NCBI GenBank assembly: GCA_030550295.1
Contig: JAUQPQ010000050.1
Location: 1 to 11,571 of the forward strand
DNA length: 11,571 nt
DNA from: Chloroflexota bacterium
Lineage (GTDB): Bacteria; Chloroflexota; Dehalococcoidia; SM23-28-2; HRBIN24
Direction of reading: 5' to 3'
Shown here: in pieces, positions 1 through 7,520 of the stretch
Position numbering within the stretch: position 1 is the first letter of the stretch
How the letters are laid out: every line of letters begins with the position of its first letter
Notes under the pieces: generated by a model
Told to the model about the DNA's origin: nothing
What the model saw: the letters and a program-made list of their open reading frames with translations, nothing else
Database searches by the model: none
Translations under genes and position numbers: made by a program

Positions 1-13
1 ATCGGTCCTCCAT
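1..13 (-). CDS. start of an unidentified gene leaving the left edge (partial)
   Basis: Only the first four codons (Met-Glu-Asp-Arg) lie in the window, so no function can be given. The start is supported by a consensus AGGAGG on the minus strand at 19-24, five bases before the ATG at 13-11. A second ATG at 16-14 is directly upstream, but its spacing is only two bases. The Shine-Dalgarno overlaps the TGA stop codon (26-24) of the SufT-like gene. The two genes would therefore be transcribed together and probably translationally coupled. Confidence is limited because the reading frame cannot be followed. Confidence 0.4.
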
Positions 14-23
14 CATCTCCTCC

Positions 24-326
24 TCAGTCAAGGCCTAGAAGGGCTTTCGCTTCTTCAGACATCCGTTCCGGGGTCCATGGCGGATCGAAGGTGAACTCTA
101 CATCTACATATTTTACCCCGGGGAGGGGCCCTACCGCCTCCTCGATCTGCTCCACTATGGCAGGCCCAATGGGACAGCCAGGATATGTCAATGTCATGAG
201 GATATATACGACGCCCCCCTCTTTCACCTGTATGTCATATACGAGGCCCAGATCGACGATGTTGCACGGTATCTCGGGGTCGTACACGTCTTTGAGGGCC
301 TCGCGTATCAGCTCCGTTGTTACCAT
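24..326 (-). CDS. MIP18/SufT family metal-sulfur cluster assembly factor
   Basis: This is a 100-residue single-domain protein of the MIP18 (DUF59, PaaD/SufT-like) family, cytosolic factors that help mature iron-sulfur proteins. Visible family features are the DPEIPCNIVDLGLVYDI segment (residues 16-32), the conserved cysteine in MTLTYPGCP (Cys51), and the terminal PPWTPERMSEEAKALLG stretch typical of the family. Cys21 is a second cysteine that could take part in metal binding. The ATG at 326 is chosen. An in-frame TTG at 338 would add four residues, and neither has a good Shine-Dalgarno. A TATAAA at 346-341 lies so close that the transcript may be nearly leaderless. No SUF or ISC genes are in view, so the partner system is unknown. 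It diverges from the DUF2298 gene and probably continues into the edge gene on its left. Confidence 0.9.
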   Translation of the reverse strand: MVTTELIREALKDVYDPEIPCNIVDLGLVYDIQVKEGGVVYILMTLTYPGCPIGPAIVEQIEEAVGPLPGVKYVDVEFTFDPPWTPERMSEEAKALLGLD

Positions 327-348
327 CGCTGCACCCAAAGTTTATAGT
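320..348 (+). promoter_or_regulatory. candidate sigma70-type promoter of the DUF2298 gene
   Basis: TTACCA at 320-325 (4 of 6 to the -35 consensus) and TATAGT at 343-348 (5 of 6 to the -10 consensus) are separated by 17 bases. A start site near 355 would give a leader of about 55 bases to the ATG at 411. The -35 overlaps the first codons of the divergent SufT-like gene. The same AT-rich core read backwards gives TATAAA for that gene. This is a match by eye only. Confidence 0.35.
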
Positions 349-410
349 ATGTCGCAAGTTCTGGCTAGGGGTGCACTCAGGGTAGTAACCGCCGTATCGT
401 GAGGATAGAG

Positions 411-2828
411 ATGAAGGAGGCCCTCTTTTTCTGGGCGGCAGCCGAGGGGATGAGCTTAGCCTGCGCCCCAATTGTCTTTGTCGTCTTTAAGCGCCTTCCC
501 GATAGGGGGTACTCCCTTAGTAAGCCTTTGGGCATCCTTATGGTTTCGTATCTGCTCTGGGCCGCAGCCGTTACCGGCCTGGTGCCAAATGGGAGAGGGC
601 TCGCTTTTTTGGCATTGTTAACCGTAGCTGCTATAGGGTCGGGCATTCTGATAGGATCGAGGGGGGAGTGGTGGAAGTGGTTTCAGGTGTGGTGGCCTTA
701 CATAGTGCTGGTAGAGGCCCTGCTGGGCATCGTCTATTTCACAGGCGTCTTCCTACGCTCCTTTGTGCCGGAGATTATATGGGGCGAGAAACCCTTCGAG
801 CTGGCCTTCCTCAACAGCGCGCTTCGGGCTGAGAGATATCCCCCTCCTGATCCTTGGCTAGCCGGCTATTCTATCAACTACTACTATTTTGGCTATGTGC
901 AGGCGGCCACTTTGGGCCAGCTGAGCGGCTTACCCGCTAGTGTAAGTTTCTACCTGATGCTCTGCTTAGTGGCGTCCATGGCCGCAGTTGTTGCTTTCAG
1001 CCTCTCTTATAACCTTTTGCGACTGAGAGGTTGGCAAGGCAATTGGCCCACAATAGGGGGGTTAGCATCGGCGGCGCTGTTAGTGATGGTAGGCAACCTG
1101 GAAGGGGTGTTCGAGCTCTTGGCGCGTCATGGCATTGGCTCCCAGTCCTTCTATGACTGGGTGGGGATTTACGGCCTCCAACCTTATCCGTGTTCGGCTC
1201 AGCCACAGGACTGTAGCGAGTGGTATCCCACTGCCTCCTGGTGGTGGTGGAAGGCCACACGTATGGGCTCCCCATGGGATGTGCAAGAGTTCCCGTTCTT
1301 CAGCTTCCAGTTTGGTGATCTCCACCCCCACGTATTAGCTTTGCCCCTCACCCTTGCAGCTGTGGGCCTTGCCCTGGAGTTTTTCTTGGAAAGTCGAGAA
1401 GGGCCCTTCCTGGCCCAGTGGCTAAGAGAACCGTGGCGTCCTATCGTGGCCTCTATGTTGCTTGGGGGCTTGGGCTTCACCGATCTTTGGGCTCTGCCCA
1501 CCTTTGGAGCCGCAGTCTTGGGGAGCCTCGCCCTAGGGAGCTGGCCGAAGCGGCGGTGGGGGGGTGTGCTGGATAGCGCAGCCGCTGTGCCAATTGTGGC
1601 CTTTCCTCTCGCCCTCCTTTATGCCCCCTTCTACTTCGGTGTAGAGAGGCCTGTGTCAGGAGTAGCTGTAAACCAGGTATGGGAGGCGGCGGCTAGAGGA
1701 TATCCCCCTGTTAACTCGGCAGTGACGAGGCCAGTGCACTTTCTTATCTTTTGGCTCCCTGTGTTATGGCTGCCGTTGTGGGGGGCCATGTTGGAAGGAG
1801 GAGCGATCCCCAGGAGTAAGGAAGAGCTCTTATGGGCCATTGGCCCCTGGGCGCTACCCCTTAGTATATGGACGATCGCCGTCCTCGGCGACAGTGGCCT
1901 AGGAGGGACGTACCCTGCGCCTCAAGGCCTTCTGGGAGAGGCGCACCTGCGTTGGGAGACCTTTAACTGGCTCACTATCCTAATGCTCATAGTGTTTATG
2001 ACGGTTAGCGGCAAGGCCTTGGCAAGGCATCTGATGAAAGGGGAAGGCACTGGCTTCCCCCTGGGCCTGCTCGTTCTGTCCCTCCTCCTGCTCCTAGGCG
2101 CCGAGACCTTTTTCGTCCGAGATCCCCTTGGATTTCGTTACAACACCGTCTTCCGATTCTGGTACCATGCCTGGACGATGCTTGCTGTGACAGGAGGAGT
2201 ATTTTTGCCTTCCATCTGGACCACGTTGGCTGACAGGTGGCGGCAGCTCTCTTTGCAGTTCCTTTGGGGCAGTGTCACCGCTGCCCTTGCGGGGGCAGCC
2301 CTCTTATATCCCCTCATGGTCACTTGGGATCGTACTGATTCCTTCCAGCGTCAAGGGAGAGGCTTAGATGGGCTGGCTTACCTGGCCCGTAGCGACCCAT
2401 ATGAGTATGCCGCCATACAATGGCTCAACCGAAACGTTAAGGGGACACCGGTGATCCTGGAGGCCTTCGGCCCTGACTTTACCGATTTCGCCCGCATCTC
2501 CTCGCGCACTGGCCTGCCCACCCTTTTGGGATGGCAAGGTCATGAAATCCAGTGGCGGCCCGACTCCACAGCGATACTCGGTAGGCCCCAAGAGATAGAG
2601 ACCATCTACACGACGGCTAATGTAGGGGAGGCCCTCAACCTGCTGCACAAGTACAACGTGCGCTACGTGATAGTGGGGCGTCTAGAACAGGAGGTCTACG
2701 TCCAGTCTGCCCCTCAGGCTTTACGGGCCCAGCGGGAGCAAGCTTTGGCCAAATTCAATAGCATCTTAGAGCCTGTATTTCGGGCTGGTCAGGTGGTAAT
2801 CTACCGAGTCCCTTCTCCTACCCAGTAG
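411..2828 (+). CDS. DUF2298 (Chlor_Arch_YYY) multi-pass membrane protein
   Basis: This very hydrophobic protein of about 805 residues belongs to the DUF2298 family, named for its Tyr-Tyr-Tyr motif. In the numbering of the longer GTG form (399), GEKPFELAFLNS lies at 129-140, PPPDPWLAGYSINYYYFGY at 148-166, a WWWWKATR stretch near 281-288, and FGDLHPH at 305-311. NTVFRFWYHAW follows near 581, and a soluble C-terminal part with WLNRNVKGTPVILEA starts near 674. Many transmembrane helices are evident. The layout of conserved acidic, His and Tyr residues in loops recalls GT-C glycosyltransferases, so a role in cell-envelope glycan or lipid modification is possible. No member known to me has a settled function. 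The ATG at 411 is preferred because GAGGA sits five bases before it. The GTG at 399 lacks a Shine-Dalgarno. The 3' end overlaps the convergent hydrolase by 11 bp. Confidence 0.9.
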   Translation: MKEALFFWAAAEGMSLACAPIVFVVFKRLPDRGYSLSKPLGILMVSYLLWAAAVTGLVPNGRGLAFLALLTVAAIGSGILIGSRGEWWKWFQVWWPYIVLVEALLGIVYFTGVFLRSFVPEIIWGEKPFELAFLNSALRAERYPPPDPWLAGYSINYYYFGYVQAATLGQLSGLPASVSFYLMLCLVASMAAVVAFSLSYNLLRLRGWQGNWPTIGGLASAALLVMVGNLEGVFELLARHGIGSQSFYDWVGIYGLQPYPCSAQPQDCSEWYPTASWWWWKATRMGSPWDVQEFPFFSFQFGDLHPHVLALPLTLAAVGLALEFFLESREGPFLAQWLREPWRPIVASMLLGGLGFTDLWALPTFGAAVLGSLALGSWPKRRWGGVLDSAAAVPIVAFPLALLYAPFYFGVERPVSGVAVNQVWEAAARGYPPVNSAVTRPVHFLIFWLPVLWLPLWGAMLEGGAIPRSKEELLWAIGPWALPLSIWTIAVLGDSGLGGTYPAPQGLLGEAHLRWETFNWLTILMLIVFMTVSGKALARHLMKGEGTGFPLGLLVLSLLLLLGAETFFVRDPLGFRYNTVFRFWYHAWTMLAVTGGVFLPSIWTTLADRWRQLSLQFLWGSVTAALAGAALLYPLMVTWDRTDSFQRQGRGLDGLAYLARSDPYEYAAIQWLNRNVKGTPVILEAFGPDFTDFARISSRTGLPTLLGWQGHEIQWRPDSTAILGRPQEIETIYTTANVGEALNLLHKYNVRYVIVGRLEQEVYVQSAPQALRAQREQALAKFNSILEPVFRAGQVVIYRVPSPTQ

Positions 2829-3537
2829 AGGGCATAAGGTGGCGAGAGAGGAAAGCAGTGCACCTCTGCCAGGCGTCCTGCGCCGCCTCCGGCCTGTAGG
2901 ATGGGCGGGCCTCGTTCATAAAGGCATGCCCTGCGCCCGGGTAAATATGGAACTGGTACTCTTTACCGTTACGTCTTAGCTCTGCCTCCATCCGGGCCAC
3001 ATCTTGGGGACTTGGGTTAGCATCCTCGGCCCCGAAAAGGCCCAGCACAGGGCAGCCTATCTGTGGGGTAAGGTCTAAAGGCGAAGGCCCTTCGCCCCAG
3101 GGGACCGCTATGTTGCCACCATAGAAGTCCACGCATGCGCGGAATGAGGGGTTAAGGGCTGCCATCATGTATGCTATCCGCCCCCCCATGCAGAACCCAA
3201 TTATCCCCACCCTGTCTCGGGCCACTTGGCGGTAAGAGCACAGGTGTTGCAGGGCAGCGTTGATGTCTTTAGCGATCTCTGCGTCCTTTAGCCGGCCCAT
3301 GCGCACCAGAGGCTCGTCCTTAGCCTGTTCCTCTGACTCACGGTGGTACAGGTCGGGGGCGATGGCAGCGAAGCCGGCCAATGCCAGCTTCTCGCAGATG
3401 CCCTGGATGAAGGCGTCTACTCCGGGTGCATGCATCACTACCACTATCCCAGGAAAGGGCCCATATCCCACGGGCAAATGTAGATGACACCACATGAGGC
3501 TATCGTCTACCTTCACCTGATCCCACATCACAGGCAT
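2818..3537 (-). CDS. dienelactone hydrolase family protein (alpha/beta hydrolase)
   Basis: This cytosolic alpha/beta hydrolase has 239 residues, a usual family length. The cysteine nucleophile sits in GFCMGG (Cys116), the acid in GAEDAN (Asp172) and the base in GAGHAF (His204), in the order of dienelactone hydrolase. The classical enzyme opens dienelactone rings in chlorocatechol breakdown, but most homologues act on unknown esters or lactones. The loop after the first strands reads VVVMHAPGV, where classical DLH has a Glu-containing QE(I/L)FG, so the Glu that primes the cysteine seems absent. The ATG at 3537 is chosen for its AGGGGGA six bases upstream (3544-3550). A GTG at 3597 would add 20 residues but has only a weak AGG. 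No chlorocatechol genes are nearby. The gene stands alone, divergent from the MBL-fold gene. Confidence 0.9.
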   Translation of the reverse strand: MPVMWDQVKVDDSLMWCHLHLPVGYGPFPGIVVVMHAPGVDAFIQGICEKLALAGFAAIAPDLYHRESEEQAKDEPLVRMGRLKDAEIAKDINAALQHLCSYRQVARDRVGIIGFCMGGRIAYMMAALNPSFRACVDFYGGNIAVPWGEGPSPLDLTPQIGCPVLGLFGAEDANPSPQDVARMEAELRRNGKEYQFHIYPGAGHAFMNEARPSYRPEAAQDAWQRCTAFLSRHLMPSTG

Positions 3538-3669
3538 AGGCCATCCCCCTACGAGAGCTTCTATTAGCCCATTATGATCATCGGGACAGGTGATCACAAT
3601 CGGCCTTGCACTGCCTAGACTATGCCCTTACCCTTACATTTGTAACGCCAAACCTGAAGGGGAAGAGGT

Positions 3670-4719
3670 ATGAAGCGCATTCGTCCTGGCATCCACCAGC
3701 TGGTGACCCCCTTTCCTGAATATCAGCGAAAAGAGGCATATCACTTGCGGCACGAGCTAGAGCTGAGCCCCAGGCCTACCAAGGGTCTCCCCTACATCTT
3801 GCCCTACTTCATCGTCAGCCGCGGCGAAACGCTACTAGTGGACTGCGGATGGAACACCGAGGACGCCTACCAAGCTTTACAGGAGGAGCTGGAAGGGCTA
3901 GGAGCCCATGTAGCCGATATACAGACGCTGGTTCTAACCCATAGCCACCCCGATCATTGCGGCATGGCCGGTAGACTGCAAGCCCTGGCCGGCTGCAAGG
4001 TGGCGATGCATGAGAGAGAGGCCCAGTTTATGCGGAGCCGCTACGTGGACCCCTCTGACTTGCTAGCAAGATTACGATCTTGGCTCTATAGGCATGGGGT
4101 TCCAGAGACCTCGGAAGAAGAGATCGAGAGAAGTTCCATGCCCATGCGCTTCTTTGTGGCCCCAGTAGAGCACCCTGATATAGTGGTGCACGGTGGGGAA
4201 GAGATCAAGGTAGGGGACTTCGCCTTCCAGGTCATTTGGACCCCTGGTCATTCCCCAGGCCATATATGCCTTTACGAGCCCAACCACAGGCTCCTCCTGA
4301 GTGGTGACCATATCCTCCCTGTCATTACCCCCAACGTGAGCCTCCATCCGGAGCAGATGGACGACCCGTTAGCCAACTACCTGGACAGCCTGGAACGGGT
4401 GGCCTCCCTGGCAGTGGACCATCTCCTGCCCGCCCACGAGTGGGACGTCACCTGGTTCCAGCGCCGCATCCGGGAGCTGTGGGACCACCACCAGGAGCGC
4501 CTAGAGGAGACTTTAGAGGCAGTAGGACATGAAGGGCCGGTGACCGCCTACGAGGTGGCAAGGCGCATCCGCTGGACTACCGGCCCATATGACGACCTTT
4601 CCCCCTGGATGAAGAGGGCAGCCCTAGGTGAGACCCTTGCCCACCTGCGCTATCTAGTGGGACGAGGCCAACTAAAGGAGCTCGAGGAAGACGGTAGGAT
4701 TTACTTCCTTCGCCTTTAG
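3670..4719 (+). CDS. MBL-fold metallo-hydrolase
   Basis: This 349-residue metallo-beta-lactamase fold hydrolase probably binds two metal ions. The metal ligands are visible: HSHPDH at 91-96 (His91, His93, Asp95, His96), PGHSPGH (His194), SGDH (Asp213) and PAHEWD (His256). Residues from about 262 form a charged helical and winged-helix-like C-terminal part, as in the LACTB2 and glyoxalase-II-like branch that acts on thioesters, lactones or phosphodiesters. The exact substrate cannot be read from sequence. The ATG is supported by AAGGGGA six bases upstream (3657-3663). It has its own transcription unit. The stop overlaps the last codon of the convergent enoyl-CoA hydratase by 4 bp. The 130 bp between its start and the divergent hydrolase must hold both promoters, but I see no convincing boxes there. 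Confidence 0.92.
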   Translation: MKRIRPGIHQLVTPFPEYQRKEAYHLRHELELSPRPTKGLPYILPYFIVSRGETLLVDCGWNTEDAYQALQEELEGLGAHVADIQTLVLTHSHPDHCGMAGRLQALAGCKVAMHEREAQFMRSRYVDPSDLLARLRSWLYRHGVPETSEEEIERSSMPMRFFVAPVEHPDIVVHGGEEIKVGDFAFQVIWTPGHSPGHICLYEPNHRLLLSGDHILPVITPNVSLHPEQMDDPLANYLDSLERVASLAVDHLLPAHEWDVTWFQRRIRELWDHHQERLEETLEAVGHEGPVTAYEVARRIRWTTGPYDDLSPWMKRAALGETLAHLRYLVGRGQLKELEEDGRIYFLRL

Positions 4720-5522
4720 CGCCCCTTATATTGAGGCTTGCGCTTCTCCATGAAGGCCCTAGGCCCCTCCTTAGCATCCTCAGAGGCGAATACCTCTCTG
4801 GCTATTTCGTCCTCGATGTCGTAGGCCTGGTCTAAGGGGAGGCCCAAAGATCTTATTACCGCCTCCTTCGCCTTACGGACGGCTAGCGGCCCGTTTTCGG
4901 CGATGATCCTAGCGAACCGCTCCGCTGTGGGCATGAGCTCTGGGAGAGGAACGACGTAGTTCACCAGGCCTATCCGATACGCCTCTTCTGCGCTGATGGG
5001 CTCCCCAGTGAGGAGTATCTCCATGGCTTTGCAGTAAGGGACCTGGCGAGGCAGGCGCACCATGGAGCCTCCCCCTGGCACTAGGGCCCTCTTGACCTCC
5101 ATAAGGCCTAAAGTGGCGTGCTGGGCAGCGATACGGATGTCTGTGGCCTGGATAAGCTCGGTGCCCCCTGCCAAACAGAACCCATTAATGGCGGAGATAA
5201 TAGGCTTGTAGATGGTGCGCCGCCTAAGAAGACAGACGTCCATCAGCCAGCGGTTCTCCAGGAGGCGATGATCCCACTCATCTTCAGGCTGCCGCGCCCC
5301 CGTAAATAGGGGGATAAGGCGCCCCAAATCGGCACCGGCCGAAAAGGCCCTCTCCCCGGCACCGGTAACGATAGCTACCCGCATGTCAGGATCAGCGTCG
5401 AAGTCTAGCCAGGCCTCGGCTAGGCGCACTACCACCTCAGGGTTGAGGGCGTTATGCACCTCAGGCCGGTTTATGGTTATGTAGGCGATCCCGTCTCTTT
5501 TTTCGTAGATCAGGGCAGGCAT
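4716..5522 (-). CDS. enoyl-CoA hydratase/isomerase (crotonase) family protein
   Basis: This 268-residue crotonase-fold protein acts on CoA thioesters, probably in beta-oxidation-like degradation. The oxyanion-hole segments are AFSAGADL (59-66) and NGFCLAGGTEL (113-123). Both carboxylates of classical enoyl-CoA hydratase appear present: Glu122 in AGGTEL and Glu142 in MEVKRALVPGGG. Hydratase chemistry is therefore possible, and the protein need not be a divergent isomerase or dehalogenase. The internal ATG at 5522 is chosen because AGGAGG lies five bases upstream (5528-5533). The ATG at 5540 has no Shine-Dalgarno and would add six residues. It starts 23 bp after the luciferase-like monooxygenase on the same strand, so the two form an operon. 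Its natural substrate is unknown. Confidence 0.93.
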   Translation of the reverse strand: MPALIYEKRDGIAYITINRPEVHNALNPEVVVRLAEAWLDFDADPDMRVAIVTGAGERAFSAGADLGRLIPLFTGARQPEDEWDHRLLENRWLMDVCLLRRRTIYKPIISAINGFCLAGGTELIQATDIRIAAQHATLGLMEVKRALVPGGGSMVRLPRQVPYCKAMEILLTGEPISAEEAYRIGLVNYVVPLPELMPTAERFARIIAENGPLAVRKAKEAVIRSLGLPLDQAYDIEDEIAREVFASEDAKEGPRAFMEKRKPQYKGR

Positions 5523-5545
5523 CCTTCCCTCCTGGCTCATCGTGT

Positions 5546-6733
5546 TTACTGGAACCTGGGTAGCACTTTGGTGGCAAAGAGTTCCAGGCTGCGCATGACC
5601 TTATGATGGGGTATAAGGCCGTTGTAGATCCAGGCGAAAAGCCAAGTTATAGGGGTGGACTTGAGGAGGCGCTCCAGCTGGAAGCTGACTGTATCAGGAG
5701 TACCCACCAATATGAGGGACCGATCCAGCAGCTCCTGAGGGGTCAGGGGGGTGTCTCGTCCGGGTTCGGCCAGGACCCTGTCAAAGCCGAAAGGAGCAAA
5801 CCACATGTAGGCCACGAAGGCAGGGCCCTCTAGCCACATCTGGAGCGCTTCCTCGTCGGAGTCTGCCACGACGACGTCCCGTAACACACCTGTGCCTTCC
5901 CCTTCTTTTAGGGCCCGACCGTGCTGTTGGGCCTCTTGGTGGTAGACGTCGTACAGGAAGTTCTGAAGTTGGAGGTGCATAGGTGGCAAGATAGCCGTCA
6001 CCCCCTCACGGGCACACCAGCGTATGGTGGCCTCGCTGGAGGCGAAGGGCTGGAAAAGTGGAGGGTGGGGCTTCTGGTAAGGCTTAGGGACGACCCCTAT
6101 CTTACGTAGGATTCCGTTCTCATCTACGCCGGTTCCCCACAGGCGCGTAGCTTCCATAGCCCATGGAGTACCCTCGGGCGGTATCTTCCAGAACTTCCCT
6201 TTGAACTCCATAACGTCCTGGGTCCAGGCCATTTTGATGATCTGGAAGCACTCCTCAAAGGCCTCGCGGTTGGCCTTGTCTACTTCGTCGTGCTGGCCCG
6301 GCAGCACGCCATGGACCTGATGGTAGTGCTGGGCCATAGTGTCTACCCAGCGCCTCTGGTATCCGCGGGCGAAGCCTACGTTTAGACGCCCTTTCGTCAT
6401 ATGGTCAACCATCGCTAGGTCTTCGGCTACCTGTAGGGGGTTGTGGGCAGGAAGGACTATACCTAACTGGCCCACCCTTATGCGCTTGGTGTGGGCGGCT
6501 ATAAACAAGTCCAGCAATATAGGGTTATTGGAGATCTCGAAGCCTTCGATGTGGAAGTGATGCTCCGTGAAGGAGATGGAATCGTATCCTAGATCATCAG
6601 CCAGCTGGGCCTGCTCTTTTAGCTCCTCAAGCATCTGTTGGTAAAGGTCCTCCCTAAGCCCCGCCATCCCCTTCTCTATCTCGGTTCTCGGGCCGATACT
6701 AGGCAAATAGAAGAGGCTGACCTTCAAGCCCAT
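5546..6733 (-). CDS. LLM class flavin-dependent oxidoreductase (luciferase-like monooxygenase)
   Basis: This 395-residue TIM-barrel protein belongs to the bacterial luciferase-like family, which uses reduced FMN (or F420) to oxidise organic substrates. Family features include SISFTEHHF (52-60), IRVGQLGIVLPAHNPLQVAEDLA near 85-107, the GRLNVGFARGY segment (115-124), QPFASSEATIRWCAREG near 228-244, and VGTPDTV (343-349) near the end. The EHHF motif and the absence of F420-type signatures favour FMN, but the cofactor is not certain. A textbook AAAGGAGG lies six bases before the ATG (6740-6747), and a TATAAT is just upstream, so this is the first gene of the pair with the enoyl-CoA hydratase. The pairing suggests oxidation of an aliphatic or cyclic substrate whose product enters CoA-ester breakdown. 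Related paralogues are abundant in marine Chloroflexota. Confidence 0.93.
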   Translation of the reverse strand: MGLKVSLFYLPSIGPRTEIEKGMAGLREDLYQQMLEELKEQAQLADDLGYDSISFTEHHFHIEGFEISNNPILLDLFIAAHTKRIRVGQLGIVLPAHNPLQVAEDLAMVDHMTKGRLNVGFARGYQRRWVDTMAQHYHQVHGVLPGQHDEVDKANREAFEECFQIIKMAWTQDVMEFKGKFWKIPPEGTPWAMEATRLWGTGVDENGILRKIGVVPKPYQKPHPPLFQPFASSEATIRWCAREGVTAILPPMHLQLQNFLYDVYHQEAQQHGRALKEGEGTGVLRDVVVADSDEEALQMWLEGPAFVAYMWFAPFGFDRVLAEPGRDTPLTPQELLDRSLILVGTPDTVSFQLERLLKSTPITWLFAWIYNGLIPHHKVMRSLELFATKVLPRFQ

Positions 6734-6762
6734 ATCCTGCCTCCTTTGTCATGTTCGCTCAC

Positions 6763-6768
6763 ATTATA
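6763..6768 (-). promoter_or_regulatory. TATAAT -10 element upstream of the monooxygenase operon
   Basis: A perfect TATAAT on the minus strand would start transcription near 6756, leaving about 22 bases of leader that hold the Shine-Dalgarno. No good -35 is found 16-18 bases upstream. The same bases read on the plus strand give TATAAA at 6766-6771, so this AT-rich core may serve the divergent HAD gene as well. Confidence 0.45.
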
Positions 6769-6801
6769 AAGCAAGACATATGCGCAGAAACCTTCGCTTT
6801 T

Positions 6802-6809
6802 AGGGGGAG
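6802..6809 (+). promoter_or_regulatory. ribosome binding site that places the HAD start
   Basis: AGGGGGAG lies two bases before the CTG at 6812 and five before the ATT at 6815. The GGDEF-EAL gene has the same GGGGGAG two bases before its ATG, which favours CTG. The ATT has the more usual spacing. Confidence 0.5.
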
Positions 6810-6811
6810 AG

Positions 6812-7510
6812 CTGATTTCTGAGATTGGCGGCATAGATCCTCCCCTACGGCCATCCCAACGGGCCCTTCTCTGGGACCTGGACGGCGTGCTTGTGGACAG
6901 CTCGTCCTTCCACTATGAAGCGTTCCGTCTGGTGCTGGCCCAGCGCGGTCTGTACCTGGAAGAGGCTTTCTTCCGGGCCCAACTTTTGGGTCTCCGTAAC
7001 GATGTCATCCTCACCAAGATTTTAGGGCCGATAAGCCCCGAAGAGATCCGTGCCTTGGCCGATCAGAAGGAAGAGCTATTCCGCAACCTCATCGCTGGTA
7101 GGGTGAGGCCTTTACCAGGTGCCGCTCAGCTAGTGCGCCTCGCCCAAGCTATGGGCATGAGCCAGGCGGTGGTCTCATCTACACCTCGGCAGAACATCCA
7201 GCTTCTGTTGGGAGAGATGGGGATGCGGGATGCCTTCAGTGTGCTAATAGGTGAAGAGGACGTGGCCCGTGGCAAGCCCGATCCCGAGGGCTTCTTGAAG
7301 GCAGCTGATTCTTTGGGGATCCCTCCCCATATGTGTACAGTTATCGAAGATGCCCCAGAAGGGGTACAGGCAGCTAAGCGGGCTGGAATGCGATGCTTGG
7401 CTGTGGCCACTACCCGCCCACCGCATCGGCTACGAAGGGCTGACCTGGTAGTGCCCACCCTTGAGGATCGGCGGGCTAGGGCCTTCCTCTTTATTGAAAA
7501 GCTTAGGTAG
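6812..7510 (+). CDS. HAD family hydrolase (beta-phosphoglucomutase-like), unusual start
   Basis: This is a HAD-superfamily phosphatase or phosphomutase with a helical cap domain. Counted from the CTG at 6812 (232 residues), motif I is WDLDGVLVDS with nucleophile Asp22 and acid/base Asp24. Motif II is VVSSTP near 120-125, motif III is GKPDPEG with Lys155, and motif IV is VIEDAPEGV with Glu179 and Asp180. All catalytic residues are present, so the enzyme should be active on a small phosphate ester. The first ordinary start codon in frame is a GTG at 6887. It would remove both catalytic aspartates, so it cannot be the true start. Upstream to the stop at 6767 there is no ATG, GTG or TTG. CTG at 6812 or ATT at 6815, just after AGGGGGAG (6802-6809), are the best candidates. 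The gene converges on the GGDEF-EAL gene with a 10-bp gap. Confidence 0.88.
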   Translation: MISEIGGIDPPLRPSQRALLWDLDGVLVDSSSFHYEAFRLVLAQRGLYLEEAFFRAQLLGLRNDVILTKILGPISPEEIRALADQKEELFRNLIAGRVRPLPGAAQLVRLAQAMGMSQAVVSSTPRQNIQLLLGEMGMRDAFSVLIGEEDVARGKPDPEGFLKAADSLGIPPHMCTVIEDAPEGVQAAKRAGMRCLAVATTRPPHRLRRADLVVPTLEDRRARAFLFIEKLR

Positions 7511-7520
7511 GCGCAAAAGC

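Noticed and set aside
1238..1252. TGG repeats giving four tryptophans in a row
   Set aside because: A tryptophan-rich segment at this position is usual in the DUF2298 family, so it is not a microsatellite of interest.
2818..3600. Chlorocatechol degradation locus, suggested by the dienelactone hydrolase-like gene
   Set aside because: No catechol dioxygenase, cycloisomerase or maleylacetate reductase is present, and the family name alone does not show the substrate.
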